From Listeria marthii FSL S4-120 (lineage in GTDB: Bacteria > Bacillota > Bacilli > Lactobacillales > Listeriaceae), in assembly GCA_000183865.1 (NCBI GenBank), contig CM001047.1, forward strand, positions 2,201,124 through 2,208,214: DNA of 7,091 nt. The letters are read 5' to 3'. The notes below the pieces were generated by a model. The model had not been told where the DNA came from. It ran no database searches and saw only the letters and a program-made list of their open reading frames with translations. Positions 1 to 7,068 of this stretch are shown here, in pieces. Position numbers and translations under genes: made by a program. Position 1 is the stretch's first letter. The number at the start of each line of letters is the position of its first letter.

Positions 1-13
1 AAAACGTTGATAT

Positions 14-62
14 AAAGGCATTTTTTTATTAACAATCTGTAAAGACACTAAGGCGTTTTTTT
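14..62. repeat. Pair of short direct repeats, A/T-rich
   Basis: Two 14-base copies, AAAGGCATTTTTTT at 14-27 and TAAGGCGTTTTTTT at 49-62, match at 12 of 14 positions and are 35 bases apart start to start. They lie upstream of the promoter of the first gene, at the window edge, so they may belong to the control region of a gene outside the window. No function can be assigned. Confidence 0.35.
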
Positions 63-88
63 GAACAAAAATGGACAAATTTCTAACA

Positions 89-118
89 TTGCATGATAGC
101 TTCCTTCTATCATATAGT
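89..118 (+). promoter_or_regulatory. Probable SigA promoter of the DUF3899-like gene, with palindromic spacer
   Basis: TTGCAT (89-94) and TATAGT (113-118) are separated by 18 bases and lie about 55 bases before the start codon at 174. The spacer carries an inverted repeat, ATGATAG (93-99) and CTATCAT (107-113), with a 7-base gap. The palindrome would sit under RNA polymerase, so it may be a repressor site. A further TGATAG lies at 135-140. Promoter assignment is by consensus only. Confidence 0.5.
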
Positions 119-173
119 CTTTCTATGGAAATTGTGATAGAGTGAATTATGAATTTTAATTAGAGGTGAAGAA

Positions 174-518
174 ATGTTTTTACGAATTACTATTTATACA
201 CTTATTCAAGAAGCCATTATTTTTGGTATTCTGCTTTTCGGCAAAAACCAGCATGTTAGTTTAAGCAATTATGTGGATATTTCTTTCCTTGTAGCGCTTA
301 TTACATTATTAATAGGGTTATTCGTTTATATTATGAGAAGTGGTTTTTTAGACCGTGTTCATAACGGCTTTCGAAACATCTCTCGTAAAATTAAACGAGA
401 AGAAGAGAGCGAGTTCTCAGATATGCTGTTATCCGAGCTAGTTGGCCTTCAATACGCTGGAATTTTGATTAGTTCGCTTCTTGTTATGCTATCTAGTATC
501 CTATGCATGTTTTTGTGA
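174..518 (+). CDS. Small DUF3899-like integral membrane protein
   Basis: This encodes a 114-residue protein of unknown function. Three hydrophobic segments are visible, at about residues 5-22, 34-54 and 92-113. Between the second and third is a strongly charged stretch (about 60-80) rich in Arg, Lys and Glu. The sequence SGFLDRVHNGFRNISRKI after segment two resembles the short Firmicute family DUF3899; that assignment is from memory. The start is supported by AGAGGTGA at 162-169, five bases before the ATG. It stands alone, since the next promoter begins one base after its TGA and feeds the trpS T-box leader. No terminator separates it from that leader, so some readthrough into the T-box is possible. 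The membrane location is inferred from hydrophobicity, and no catalytic motif is visible. Confidence 0.8.
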   Translation: MFLRITIYTLIQEAIIFGILLFGKNQHVSLSNYVDISFLVALITLLIGLFVYIMRSGFLDRVHNGFRNISRKIKREEESEFSDMLLSELVGLQYAGILISSLLVMLSSILCMFL

Positions 519-548
519 TTGACAAGCCGTTTTGAAAACTGCTAAAAT
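519..548 (+). promoter_or_regulatory. SigA promoter of the trpS T-box leader
   Basis: A perfect TTGACA (519-524) is followed after 18 bases by TAAAAT (543-548). The -35 box starts immediately after the TGA (516-518) of the upstream gene. Transcription would begin near 555, about 20 bases before the first conserved T-box stem, so the leader of trpS would be about 300 nucleotides long. Confidence 0.75.
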
Positions 549-575
549 AAATATATTATAACTGATGCGTTAATA

Positions 576-1848
<1,273 letters not shown>

Positions 1849-1852
1849 CGAT

Positions 1853-1896
1853 AAAAAAGCCGAGTACTTAGATTAACTCAAGTACTCGGCTTTTTC
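1853..1896. terminator. Bidirectional terminator between trpS and ohr
   Basis: GCCGAGTACTT (1859-1869) pairs perfectly with AAGTACTCGGC (1880-1890) around a 10-base loop. It is flanked by AAAAAA (1853-1858) on one side and TTTTT (1891-1895) on the other. It therefore gives a U-tract in both directions and can end trpS (+ strand) as well as the converging ohrR-ohr operon (- strand). Confidence 0.92.
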
Positions 1897-1906
1897 TATT
1901 TAAAGA

Positions 1907-2323
1907 TTACCCTACTTTAATTTCTACATCAATGTTGCCACGAGTTGCTTTAGAATATGGGCATACTTCATGCGCTTTTTTAAGTAGTGCTTCTGTTTTT
2001 TCTTCATCTTGGCCTTCGATAGTTCCTTCTAATAAGACACCAATTTTAAAGCCATTATCTTCTGGATCACTATATAAGCTAACAGTTGCTGTTACTGTGC
2101 TTTTCGCTTCAATTCCAGCTTTGCCAAGAACTAATTCTAAAGCGCTGTTGAAACAAGCTCCGTATCCAGCGGCAAAAAGTTGTTCTGGGTTCGTTCCACC
2201 GCCACCATCTCCACCAAGTTCTGTTGGTGCAGAGATATCGAAGTAAAATACGTTATCTGGTGAATGTACTTCACCGCTTCTTCCCCCAGTATTAATGACC
2301 GTTGTTTCATATAGTTTTTTCAT
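1907..2323 (-). CDS. ohr: Organic hydroperoxide resistance protein (Ohr, OsmC family)
   Basis: Ohr is a cytoplasmic thiol peroxidase that reduces organic and fatty-acid hydroperoxides, drawing electrons from lipoylated proteins in characterised homologues. The 138-residue length is typical. The two redox cysteines are visible: the peroxidatic Cys57 in AAGYGACFNSAL and the resolving Cys121 in HEVCPYS. Arg15 and Glu48 (in NPEQLFAAGY) correspond to the active-site Arg/Glu pair of the Ohr subgroup, which separates it from plain OsmC. The glycine-rich loop LGGDGGGGTNPE precedes them. The ATG has a strong AGGAGGA (2331-2337) lying within the end of ohrR. The reading frames overlap by 17 bases, so the two genes are co-transcribed and probably translationally coupled. 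The bidirectional terminator at 1853-1896 ends the unit. Confidence 0.95.
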   Translation of the reverse strand: MKKLYETTVINTGGRSGEVHSPDNVFYFDISAPTELGGDGGGGTNPEQLFAAGYGACFNSALELVLGKAGIEAKSTVTATVSLYSDPEDNGFKIGVLLEGTIEGQDEEKTEALLKKAHEVCPYSKATRGNIDVEIKVG

Positions 2324-2762
2324 TTTCTATTCCTCCTAATTGATTAGTTAATGCTTGTATTTTTGTAAGTAATTGTCTGTAGTCTAATTCGGCAAAATCG
2401 AGTAATTGAAGGCAGTTGTCCACGCTTTTTAATACATCTGGTTGTATTTTTATTGCTTTTTCTGTTAGGCGAATATACACACGTCGCTCGTCTTCCGGAT
2501 GACGATTCCGTGTAACATATCCTAAATGCTCCATTCGTTTTAGCATAGGTGTTAACGTTCCGCTATCTAAAGCCAGTCGTTTACCAAGATCTGATACCGT
2601 TTGTTCCTCGCCTTCCCATAGAACAAGCAGTGCAATGTATTGTGGATAAGTTAATTGAAACGGCTCTAAAGCTTCACGATACAGTTTCGTAAATTGTTTG
2701 GATGCATTGTAAACAGAAAAACACAGCTGTTCTTCTAATATGCGCGTGTTCGTGTCCAACAT
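2307..2762 (-). CDS. ohrR: OhrR-type MarR-family organic peroxide sensor/repressor
   Basis: This is a 151-residue winged-helix repressor that in known relatives blocks ohr until an organic peroxide oxidises its N-terminal cysteine. The sensing cysteine is Cys14 in EEQLCFSVYNASKQFTKLY, with Tyr18 and Tyr28 in the positions that hydrogen-bond it in B. subtilis OhrR. The recognition helix region is LALDSGTLTPMLKRMEHLGYV (about 63-83), and the wing follows with DERRVYIRLT (91-100). A second cysteine, Cys117, lies 103 residues after Cys14 and may make this a two-Cys sensor. The start is supported by AAGGAGGAG (2766-2774). It is the first gene of an operon with ohr and has an operator-like dyad at its promoter, so autoregulation is expected. 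The target assignment rests on this linkage and is strong. Confidence 0.93.
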   Translation of the reverse strand: MLDTNTRILEEQLCFSVYNASKQFTKLYREALEPFQLTYPQYIALLVLWEGEEQTVSDLGKRLALDSGTLTPMLKRMEHLGYVTRNRHPEDERRVYIRLTEKAIKIQPDVLKSVDNCLQLLDFAELDYRQLLTKIQALTNQLGGIENEKTI

Positions 2763-2779
2763 GTTCTCCTCCTTTTAAG

Positions 2780-2804
2780 TTGTGTGCAATTTAATTTTAT
2801 ACAA
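2780..2804 (-). promoter_or_regulatory. Probable OhrR operator overlapping the ohrR-ohr promoter
   Basis: A 25-bp imperfect dyad is centred at 2792, with outer TTGT/ACAA and inner AATT-like arms; 9 of 12 arm positions are symmetric. On the - strand it reads TTGTATAAAATT for the left half, close to the A/T-rich TACAATT-type sites of B. subtilis OhrR. Possible -10 hexamers TATAAA (2796-2801) or TAAAAT (2794-2799) lie inside the dyad, so bound repressor would cover the promoter. No good -35 was found. Confidence 0.65.
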
Positions 2805-2833
2805 TATCAATAAATAAAGCTAGTTTTCTGCTC

Positions 2834-2870
2834 AAAAAAAGCCTTACCCCGAATTAGAGGTAAGGCTTTT
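2834..2870 (-). terminator. Terminator of fabF
   Basis: GCCTTACC (2841-2848) pairs with GGTAAGGC (2859-2866). On the - strand the stem is followed by seven T (complement of 2834-2840), only a short distance after the fabF stop at 2881. TTTT at 2867-2870 makes it partly bidirectional. It separates fabF from the downstream ohrR promoter. Confidence 0.9.
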
Positions 2871-2880
2871 GACTATTATC

Positions 2881-4122
2881 TTATTCTTCTATTCTTTTGA
2901 ATACTAAAGTAGCGTTGTGGCCACCGAAGCCGAAAGAGTTAGAAAGTGCTACATTTACTTCTGTTTCACGAGCTACATTTGGAACATAATCCAAGTCACA
3001 AACTTCATCTTGGTTTTCTAAATGAATTGTTGGCGCGATAATGTTATCACGGATACTCAACAGTGCAAAAATAGCTTCAATACCACCAGATGCACCTAAA
3101 GTGTGTCCAGTCATTGATTTAGTTGAACTAATTGCTAATTTTTTCGCATGGTCACCGAAGACTGTTTTAATTGCTTGTGTTTCATATTCGTCATTGTAAG
3201 GCGTACTTGTTCCGTGTGCATTAATGTAATCCACTTTATCAGGAGAAAGTCCTGCATCATCAATTGCCATTTTCATTGCGCGGGCAGCACCTTCACCATT
3301 TGGAGCCGGAGCTGTAATGTGGTATGCATCACCTGTTGCGCCGTAGCCAACGATTTCTGCATAAATTTTCGCACCACGAGCTTTTGCGTGTTCATATTCT
3401 TCTAAAATAACAATCCCTGCACCCTCACCAATAATAAAACCATCACGGTCTTTATCAAATGGACGACATGCAGTTTCTGGATCTGGATTTAATGATAAAG
3501 CTTTATTCGCAGTGAAACCAGCAAGCGACATTTTAGTAATCGGTGCTTCTGCTCCACCTGTAATCATAGCATCAGCATCTCCGCGTTCGATAACTTTAAA
3601 TGCGTCACCGATAGAGTTTGTTGCTGTTGCACAGGCTGTAACTGTTGTAGAGTTAATACCTTTTGCTCCGAAACGAATAGAAACTTGACCGGAACCCATA
3701 TCCGGAATCATCATTGGAACGAAAAATGGACTAACTCGACGATGTCCGCGGTTTAAGAAAATTTCAAATTGCGTTTCAAAAGTTTCCATTCCGCCAATAC
3801 CTGAACCAATCCAAACGCCTACGCGAGTTGCATTGGAATCGTCAATAACTAAACCAGAATCTTGTACAGCCATTTCAGCACTTGCAATTGCGTAATGCGT
3901 GAAACGGTCCATTTTACGAGCTTCTTTTTTCTCTAGATATTTTTCTACATCAAAATCTTTTAATTCTGCTGCAATTTTAACCGGAAAGTCATCCGGATTA
4001 AGTCTTGTCATTTCTGCAACACCATTAACACCTTTTTTTGCGTTTTCCCAAGAAGTTTCCGCATCGTTTCCAATTGGTGTAACAGCGCCAATACCAGTAA
4101 CAACTACTCTTCTCTTATCCAT
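2881..4122 (-). CDS. fabF: 3-oxoacyl-[acyl-carrier-protein] synthase II
   Basis: FabF (KAS II) condenses acyl-ACP with malonyl-ACP in the elongation cycle of type II fatty acid synthesis in the cytoplasm. The 413-residue length is standard. The catalytic triad is complete: Cys164 in [11 protein letters not shown], His303 in [11 protein letters not shown] and His340 in [12 protein letters not shown], with the structural Lys335 nearby. The gatekeeper loop SFGFGGHN is at 396-403. The ATG is preceded by AAGGAGAT (4129-4136). fabH lies upstream on the same strand, but the 203-bp gap contains a strong hairpin terminator and an extended -10 promoter. fabF is therefore probably transcribed largely on its own, unlike the B. 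subtilis fabHA-fabF operon. The leader also contains a terminator-like hairpin. Only this KAS II-type gene is in the window. Confidence 0.97.
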   Translation of the reverse strand: MDKRRVVVTGIGAVTPIGNDAETSWENAKKGVNGVAEMTRLNPDDFPVKIAAELKDFDVEKYLEKKEARKMDRFTHYAIASAEMAVQDSGLVIDDSNATRVGVWIGSGIGGMETFETQFEIFLNRGHRRVSPFFVPMMIPDMGSGQVSIRFGAKGINSTTVTACATATNSIGDAFKVIERGDADAMITGGAEAPITKMSLAGFTANKALSLNPDPETACRPFDKDRDGFIIGEGAGIVILEEYEHAKARGAKIYAEIVGYGATGDAYHITAPAPNGEGAARAMKMAIDDAGLSPDKVDYINAHGTSTPYNDEYETQAIKTVFGDHAKKLAISSTKSMTGHTLGASGGIEAIFALLSIRDNIIAPTIHLENQDEVCDLDYVPNVARETEVNVALSNSFGFGGHNATLVFKRIEE

Positions 4123-4150
4123 TTACTCATCTCCTTATTTTGCAATTCAT

Positions 4151-4181
4151 AAAAAACAACTTCTGTCTAATGACAGCAGCT
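4151..4181 (-). terminator. Terminator-like hairpin (possible attenuator) in the fabF leader
   Basis: On the - strand, AGCT-G-CTGTC (4181-4172) folds back on GACAG-A-AGTT (4163-4167 outward to 4158) around an ATTA loop. There is one mismatch and one wobble. It is followed by G and then six T (4156-4151). It lies after the predicted fabF promoter and before the fabF ATG, so it would end fabF transcripts unless bypassed. The core CTGTC/GACAG stem is short, so efficiency is uncertain. Confidence 0.45.
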
Positions 4182-4249
4182 AGTATAAAGTTAAGGCTTT
4201 ATTTAAAATTAAAAATAGTGCACAAACAAATAAACCAAAAGCCTGTTTC

Positions 4250-4279
4250 ATTATAACATAAATAAAGGAAAGTTGTCCT
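4250..4279 (-). promoter_or_regulatory. Extended -10 promoter of fabF
   Basis: On the - strand a perfect TATAAT (4255-4250) is preceded by TG plus one base (4258-4256), the extended -10 arrangement. An AGGACA (4279-4274) lies 18 bases further upstream as a four-of-six -35. Transcription would start near 4243, leaving a leader of about 120 nucleotides. The -35 lies within the 3' arm of the fabH terminator, so the two elements overlap. Confidence 0.7.
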
Positions 4280-4309
4280 AACAAAAAATAATCGTTAGGG
4301 CAACTTTCC
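4267..4309 (-). terminator. Hairpin terminator of fabH
   Basis: The arms 4267-4282 and 4294-4309 pair over 16 positions with a single mismatch (GGAAAGTTG and CCTAAC blocks against GTTAGG and CAACTTTCC). The loop is 11 bases of A/T-rich sequence. The stem begins 16 bases after the fabH stop on the - strand. The trailing tract is TTTATTTAT rather than a pure U-run, so termination may be incomplete and some readthrough into fabF is possible. Confidence 0.75.
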
Positions 4310-4325
4310 AATTTTAATTTGTTGC

Positions 4326-5264
4326 TTACTTACCCCAACGAATAATTAGGGCGCCCCAAGTTAGTCCGCCGCCAAAACCGACAAGCAAGACATTATCGTT
4401 ATCTTTAATCCGTCCTTCTTCTACTGCATCAACAAGCGCAAGCGCGATAGAAGATGAGGAAGTGTTCCCATATTTATGAACAGTTTTCATTAGTTTTTCT
4501 TCAGGTAAATTCAAGCGTTCACGAGAAGCTTCCATGATACGAATGTTTGCTTGGTGAGGAATTAATAAATCTAATTCTTCTTTTTCAAGACCAGCACGTT
4601 CCAGTACACGTAAAGAAGCTTCACCCATTTGGCGAACTGCAAAACGGAATACTTCGCGTCCATTCATATAAATCTTTTTATTTTCATCTAAGTTCAAGTA
4701 TTTCCCACCAGAACCATCAGAACCTAAGTCGAATGAAAGTAAACCATGATCATCAGAAACTGGTCCCATAACAACGGCACCTGCACCGTCACCGAATAAT
4801 ACAGCTGTTGCACGATCATCCCAGTTAGTGATTTTAGATAATTTATCTGCACCAACAACGACGATATTTTTATATGCGCCTGTTTTAATGAATTGTGCTG
4901 CTGTTACTACACCAAAAGTAAAACCAGCACAAGCTGCTTCCACGTCCATACCCGCAGCATTTTTTGCTCCTAGACGGTCTTGGATAATATTCGCAACGGA
5001 TGGGAATGTTGCTTCTTGCGTAACGGTTGCAACGATAAATAAATCAATATCATCTGGAGTAAGACCAGCGTTCTCAATTGCTACTTTTGCTGCTTCATAA
5101 GCTAAATCGTGCGTATATTCATCATCGCGAGCAATTCTTCTTTCTTCAATACCAGTTCGAGTACGAATCCACTCGTCGGATGTTTCCATTATTTTTTCTA
5201 AATCGAAGTTTGTTACTATTCTTTCAGGTACGTATTTACCTACTCCTAAAATTCCTGCGTTCAT
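4326..5264 (-). CDS. fabH: 3-oxoacyl-[acyl-carrier-protein] synthase III
   Basis: FabH (KAS III) starts fatty acid synthesis by condensing an acyl-CoA primer with malonyl-ACP. In Gram-positive bacteria rich in branched-chain lipids, including Listeria, it accepts branched primers, which helps set membrane fluidity at low temperature. The 312-residue protein shows the full catalytic triad: Cys112 in [10 protein letters not shown], His237 in [10 protein letters not shown] and Asn267 in KYGNTSSSS. The N-terminal [15 protein letters not shown] (Trp32) is the typical CoA-binding region, and [15 protein letters not shown] closes the protein. The start is backed by GGAGGA (5271-5276), six bases from the ATG. 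A 17-bp FapR-type site at its promoter indicates control by malonyl-CoA through FapR. A hairpin follows the gene. It is complete, with no unusual residues noted. Confidence 0.97.
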   Translation of the reverse strand: MNAGILGVGKYVPERIVTNFDLEKIMETSDEWIRTRTGIEERRIARDDEYTHDLAYEAAKVAIENAGLTPDDIDLFIVATVTQEATFPSVANIIQDRLGAKNAAGMDVEAACAGFTFGVVTAAQFIKTGAYKNIVVVGADKLSKITNWDDRATAVLFGDGAGAVVMGPVSDDHGLLSFDLGSDGSGGKYLNLDENKKIYMNGREVFRFAVRQMGEASLRVLERAGLEKEELDLLIPHQANIRIMEASRERLNLPEEKLMKTVHKYGNTSSSSIALALVDAVEEGRIKDNDNVLLVGFGGGLTWGALIIRWGK

Positions 5265-5323
5265 GTGTTCTCCTCCATATCAAACTGCATCAGGATGAAA
5301 ATATGCTTTTTCTCCTGGATATT

Positions 5324-5340
5324 TTATGACCTGGTACTAA
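5324..5340 (-). promoter_or_regulatory. FapR operator upstream of fabH
   Basis: On the - strand the 17 bases read TTAGTACCAGGTCATAA, an imperfect palindrome of TTAGTACC and GGTCATAA around one base. It closely resembles the TTAGTACC-type FapR box of Bacillus lipid genes. It begins at the last base of the -10 and covers the expected transcription start (about 5333), the usual geometry for FapR. FapR is released by malonyl-CoA or malonyl-ACP, so fabH should be induced when precursors accumulate. Confidence 0.85.
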
Positions 5341-5368
5341 TTTTAACAGAGAAATATCATTTACGCAA
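5340..5368 (-). promoter_or_regulatory. SigA promoter of fabH
   Basis: On the - strand TTGCGT (5368-5363) and TAAAAT (5345-5340) are separated by exactly 17 bases. The start point would be near 5333, giving a leader of about 70 nucleotides. The -35 lies only 15 bases after the stop of the upstream glucosaminidase gene. Confidence 0.8.
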
Positions 5369-5382
5369 TTGGATTGCTATTT

Positions 5383-6486
5383 TTATTTTGCTGTTAGCGT
5401 TTTGTCAGGATTGTTTTCAGCGAAACCGCCTGCTTTGGACCAGCCAATAACTTTCCCATCTTCTGATTTAATACGGTACCAATATTCATTTTTCACATCT
5501 GCTCGGCGATCTATGTCTAGTTCTTTTCCTAGATAATCATTTAAATCAGTTACTACTTTCGAATTATCTTCTACAGGATAAGCATAGATTTTTTGGTCAG
5601 AATCGGTGATGTATTTATCTAGCGTTACACTCGTTTCATTTTGTGGTGTGTAGAAAACTGTTACCGATTGACTGTTAATCCACCCAATTATCTTACCTTG
5701 ATCTTGCAGTTGATACCATGTTCCTTTTTCTGTATTCGCTTTTTGAGCGATTCGAAGTGTTTTATTTTGGTAATCTTTGGTCACTCCTGCTTTTTCTGCA
5801 CCTTCTGTATTATATGGTTTTGTCCAAATAACTTCTTCGCCCGGATTTGTAATTTCTGCATAGGCTAATTGGTTTTCGGTTGATGTTACTGTATCGTAAA
5901 TTTGGTCATATCGATCCAAATGGTAAGTTTCGATGGTTGAAATGAGTTTTTCAGCATATCCTGGATCAGTTGCATAACCTGCATCTTGAATAGCGTGTGC
6001 TGCATTTTTATAATCGGTTTCTCCAATTACCGCGGAATATAATTCTGAATTACCGGATACTCCGTTGACAAAAAGTTGCGCATGATCGACTAATGATGCC
6101 TTTTTGTCTGGATATTTTCTAAAGTCGGCTTGTGTGTGGTATGCCTTGCCGTTGCTAAATTCTTGTGTCCCCATAGAAACGGAACTTCCTTCATAGCTAC
6201 CTTTAATTCCAAACAAGTTATTAGCTGAAGTTGATAAACCACTTTTTCCCCAGTTGGATTCTAAAATGGCTTGAGCTAAAGTAACACTCGTTAATATTTT
6301 TTCATCTTTTTGTAAATCTTGCGCATCATTTGCGATTGATTGTATAAATTGTTGTTGTGATAAAGTCATTCCTGCTTGACTCACTGTCGTTTGGCTCGCT
6401 TCTGCTGCCCCTGCATCCACAAAGGGTAACAATGTAGAACTTACGATGACACTTGCTAGTAAAATCTGCGTGAATTTCTTTTTCAT
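5383..6486 (-). CDS. Secreted GH73-type N-acetylglucosaminidase with two GW modules (autolysin)
   Basis: This is a predicted peptidoglycan hydrolase that cuts after N-acetylglucosamine and stays on the cell surface. Starting at the ATG gives 367 residues. A Sec signal peptide is clear: MKKK, then a hydrophobic core, with cleavage likely after AEA (residue 30). The glucosaminidase domain (about 41-194) has the catalytic Glu76 in LAQAILESNWG, followed by NNLFGIKG and the AGYATDPGY motif near 171. Two SH3-like GW modules follow (about 205-278 and 286-355), each ending in an I-G-W core at 267-269 and 347-349. In InlB and Ami such modules hold proteins to lipoteichoic acid. A longer frame opens at a TTG (6528), but residues before MKKK do not fit a signal peptide. 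It resembles Listeria Lmo2203 from memory. No terminator was found before the fabH promoter. Confidence 0.92.
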   Translation of the reverse strand: MKKKFTQILLASVIVSSTLLPFVDAGAAEASQTTVSQAGMTLSQQQFIQSIANDAQDLQKDEKILTSVTLAQAILESNWGKSGLSTSANNLFGIKGSYEGSSVSMGTQEFSNGKAYHTQADFRKYPDKKASLVDHAQLFVNGVSGNSELYSAVIGETDYKNAAHAIQDAGYATDPGYAEKLISTIETYHLDRYDQIYDTVTSTENQLAYAEITNPGEEVIWTKPYNTEGAEKAGVTKDYQNKTLRIAQKANTEKGTWYQLQDQGKIIGWINSQSVTVFYTPQNETSVTLDKYITDSDQKIYAYPVEDNSKVVTDLNDYLGKELDIDRRADVKNEYWYRIKSEDGKVIGWSKAGGFAENNPDKTLTAK

Positions 6487-6560
6487 TATCAGTTGGCACT
6501 TCCTATCCAAATTAGTTAGTTCCCCCAATTTAAATGGCTCTGTCTCTGTTAACCTTCTTC

Positions 6561-6569
6561 ATTCTAGCA
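6561..6569 (-). promoter_or_regulatory. Possible extended -10 promoter of the GW glucosaminidase gene
   Basis: On the - strand TGCTAGAAT (6569-6561) matches the extended -10 pattern TGnTAnAAT. It would start transcription near 6554, about 68 bases before the ATG at 6486. No clear -35 is present 16-18 bases upstream. The nearest Shine-Dalgarno-like sequence is AGGAAG, a rather long 12 bases before the ATG. Confidence 0.45.
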
Positions 6570-6772
6570 TTTTCATTCTGAGAGCCTACTAATTTTTCGA
6601 TGAAAGATTTATCATAAAGTAAGCAGAATGGCTATTCTAAAGGTTTTTCGCTAACCTGTTTACATTTGACAATATTATGTCATTGCTTATTTGCCCCTTT
6701 ACACTACTATTCTCCGTACTTGCGGTTTTTCCTTCCTTTTTTTCGATAATCGCATTTTCAAATGATATATGA
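6570..6772. other. Divergent intergenic spacer without a recognised gene
   Basis: This A/T-rich stretch lies between the divergent glucosaminidase and the small membrane peptide. It holds a short hairpin AGAAT-GGCT-ATTCT (from about 6626), a pyrimidine-rich tract (about 6726-6744) and a dyad TGACA (6667-6671)/TGTCA (6678-6682). The dyad overlaps a TTGACA hexamer at 6666-6671 that has no good -10 partner. No credible coding sequence with a ribosome binding site, and no RNA family, was recognised. Confidence 0.4.
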
Positions 6773-6808
6773 TTGGATAATCTAATTTTATGTGCTAAAA
6801 TGTATAAT
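6773..6808 (+). promoter_or_regulatory. Probable promoter of the DUF2929-like gene
   Basis: TTGGAT (6773-6778) is followed after 16 bases by TAAAAT (6795-6800). A perfect TATAAT (6803-6808) lies just downstream and could be used instead, though without a -35 at normal spacing. Either choice puts the start point at about 6807-6815, shortly before the ribosome binding site. Confidence 0.5.
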
Positions 6809-6833
6809 GAAATAGATGAAATGGGGTGTAAGG

Positions 6834-7022
6834 ATGCGTTACGTGGTGACTGTAATTTGGGTATTCTTACTTTCTTTAATGGCTGAATTCGTTCTTTCTT
6901 CCATGTTATATGTATCATTTGATATGACACGGGCTATTATTTTAACAGTAGGGTTATCCTTCTTCATTATTTTAATCACTTTCTTGATGCCTAAAGATAG
7001 CGAAGTTTATGACTTTAAGTAA
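6834..7022 (+). CDS. Small DUF2929-like membrane peptide
   Basis: This encodes a 62-residue hydrophobic protein of unknown function. Two membrane segments are visible, at about residues 2-24 and 33-53, followed by a charged tail ending in PKDSEVYDFK. The overall pattern resembles the short Firmicute family DUF2929, whose B. subtilis member I recall lying near the fabHA region; this is recognition from memory and is not secure. I chose the ATG at 6834 because GGGGTG (6823-6828) lies five bases upstream. An in-frame ATG at 6816 would add six residues but has no ribosome binding site. A promoter-like pair precedes it at 6773-6808. It is divergent from the glucosaminidase gene. No further gene follows in the window. 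Confidence 0.75.
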   Translation: MRYVVTVIWVFLLSLMAEFVLSSMLYVSFDMTRAIILTVGLSFFIILITFLMPKDSEVYDFK

Positions 7023-7068
7023 ACATCCAACTTTCTGATAGCGAGAACTCACTTTTCGAGTGTAGCTC

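Noticed and set aside
29..42. PrfA-box-like TTAACAATCTGTAA
   Set aside because: The second half differs from the TTAACANNTGTTAA consensus at three positions, and the nearby gene is not a known PrfA target.
77..92. CodY-like motif on the - strand near the window start
   Set aside because: Matching the AATTTTCnGAAAATT pattern needs a one-base gap and several mismatches, so it is not distinguishable from A/T-rich background.
3148..3405. Cysteine- and isoleucine-rich frame opposite fabF
   Set aside because: It is antisense to a conserved part of fabF, has no ribosome binding site, and its odd composition is explained by reading the other strand.
6487..6528. Longer glucosaminidase frame starting at TTG 6528
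   Set aside because: The extra 14 residues, with charges and a cysteine, would precede a canonical MKKK signal peptide, and the only G-rich tract lies after that TTG.
6816..6833. Upstream in-frame ATG for the DUF2929-like peptide
   Set aside because: No ribosome binding site precedes it, whereas the ATG at 6834 has GGGGTG at good spacing.
6637..6930. Open frame of 97 codons on the - strand across the divergent spacer
   Set aside because: It overlaps the better-supported 62-residue gene on the other strand, has no convincing ribosome binding site, and the translation shows no domain or coherent hydrophobic pattern.
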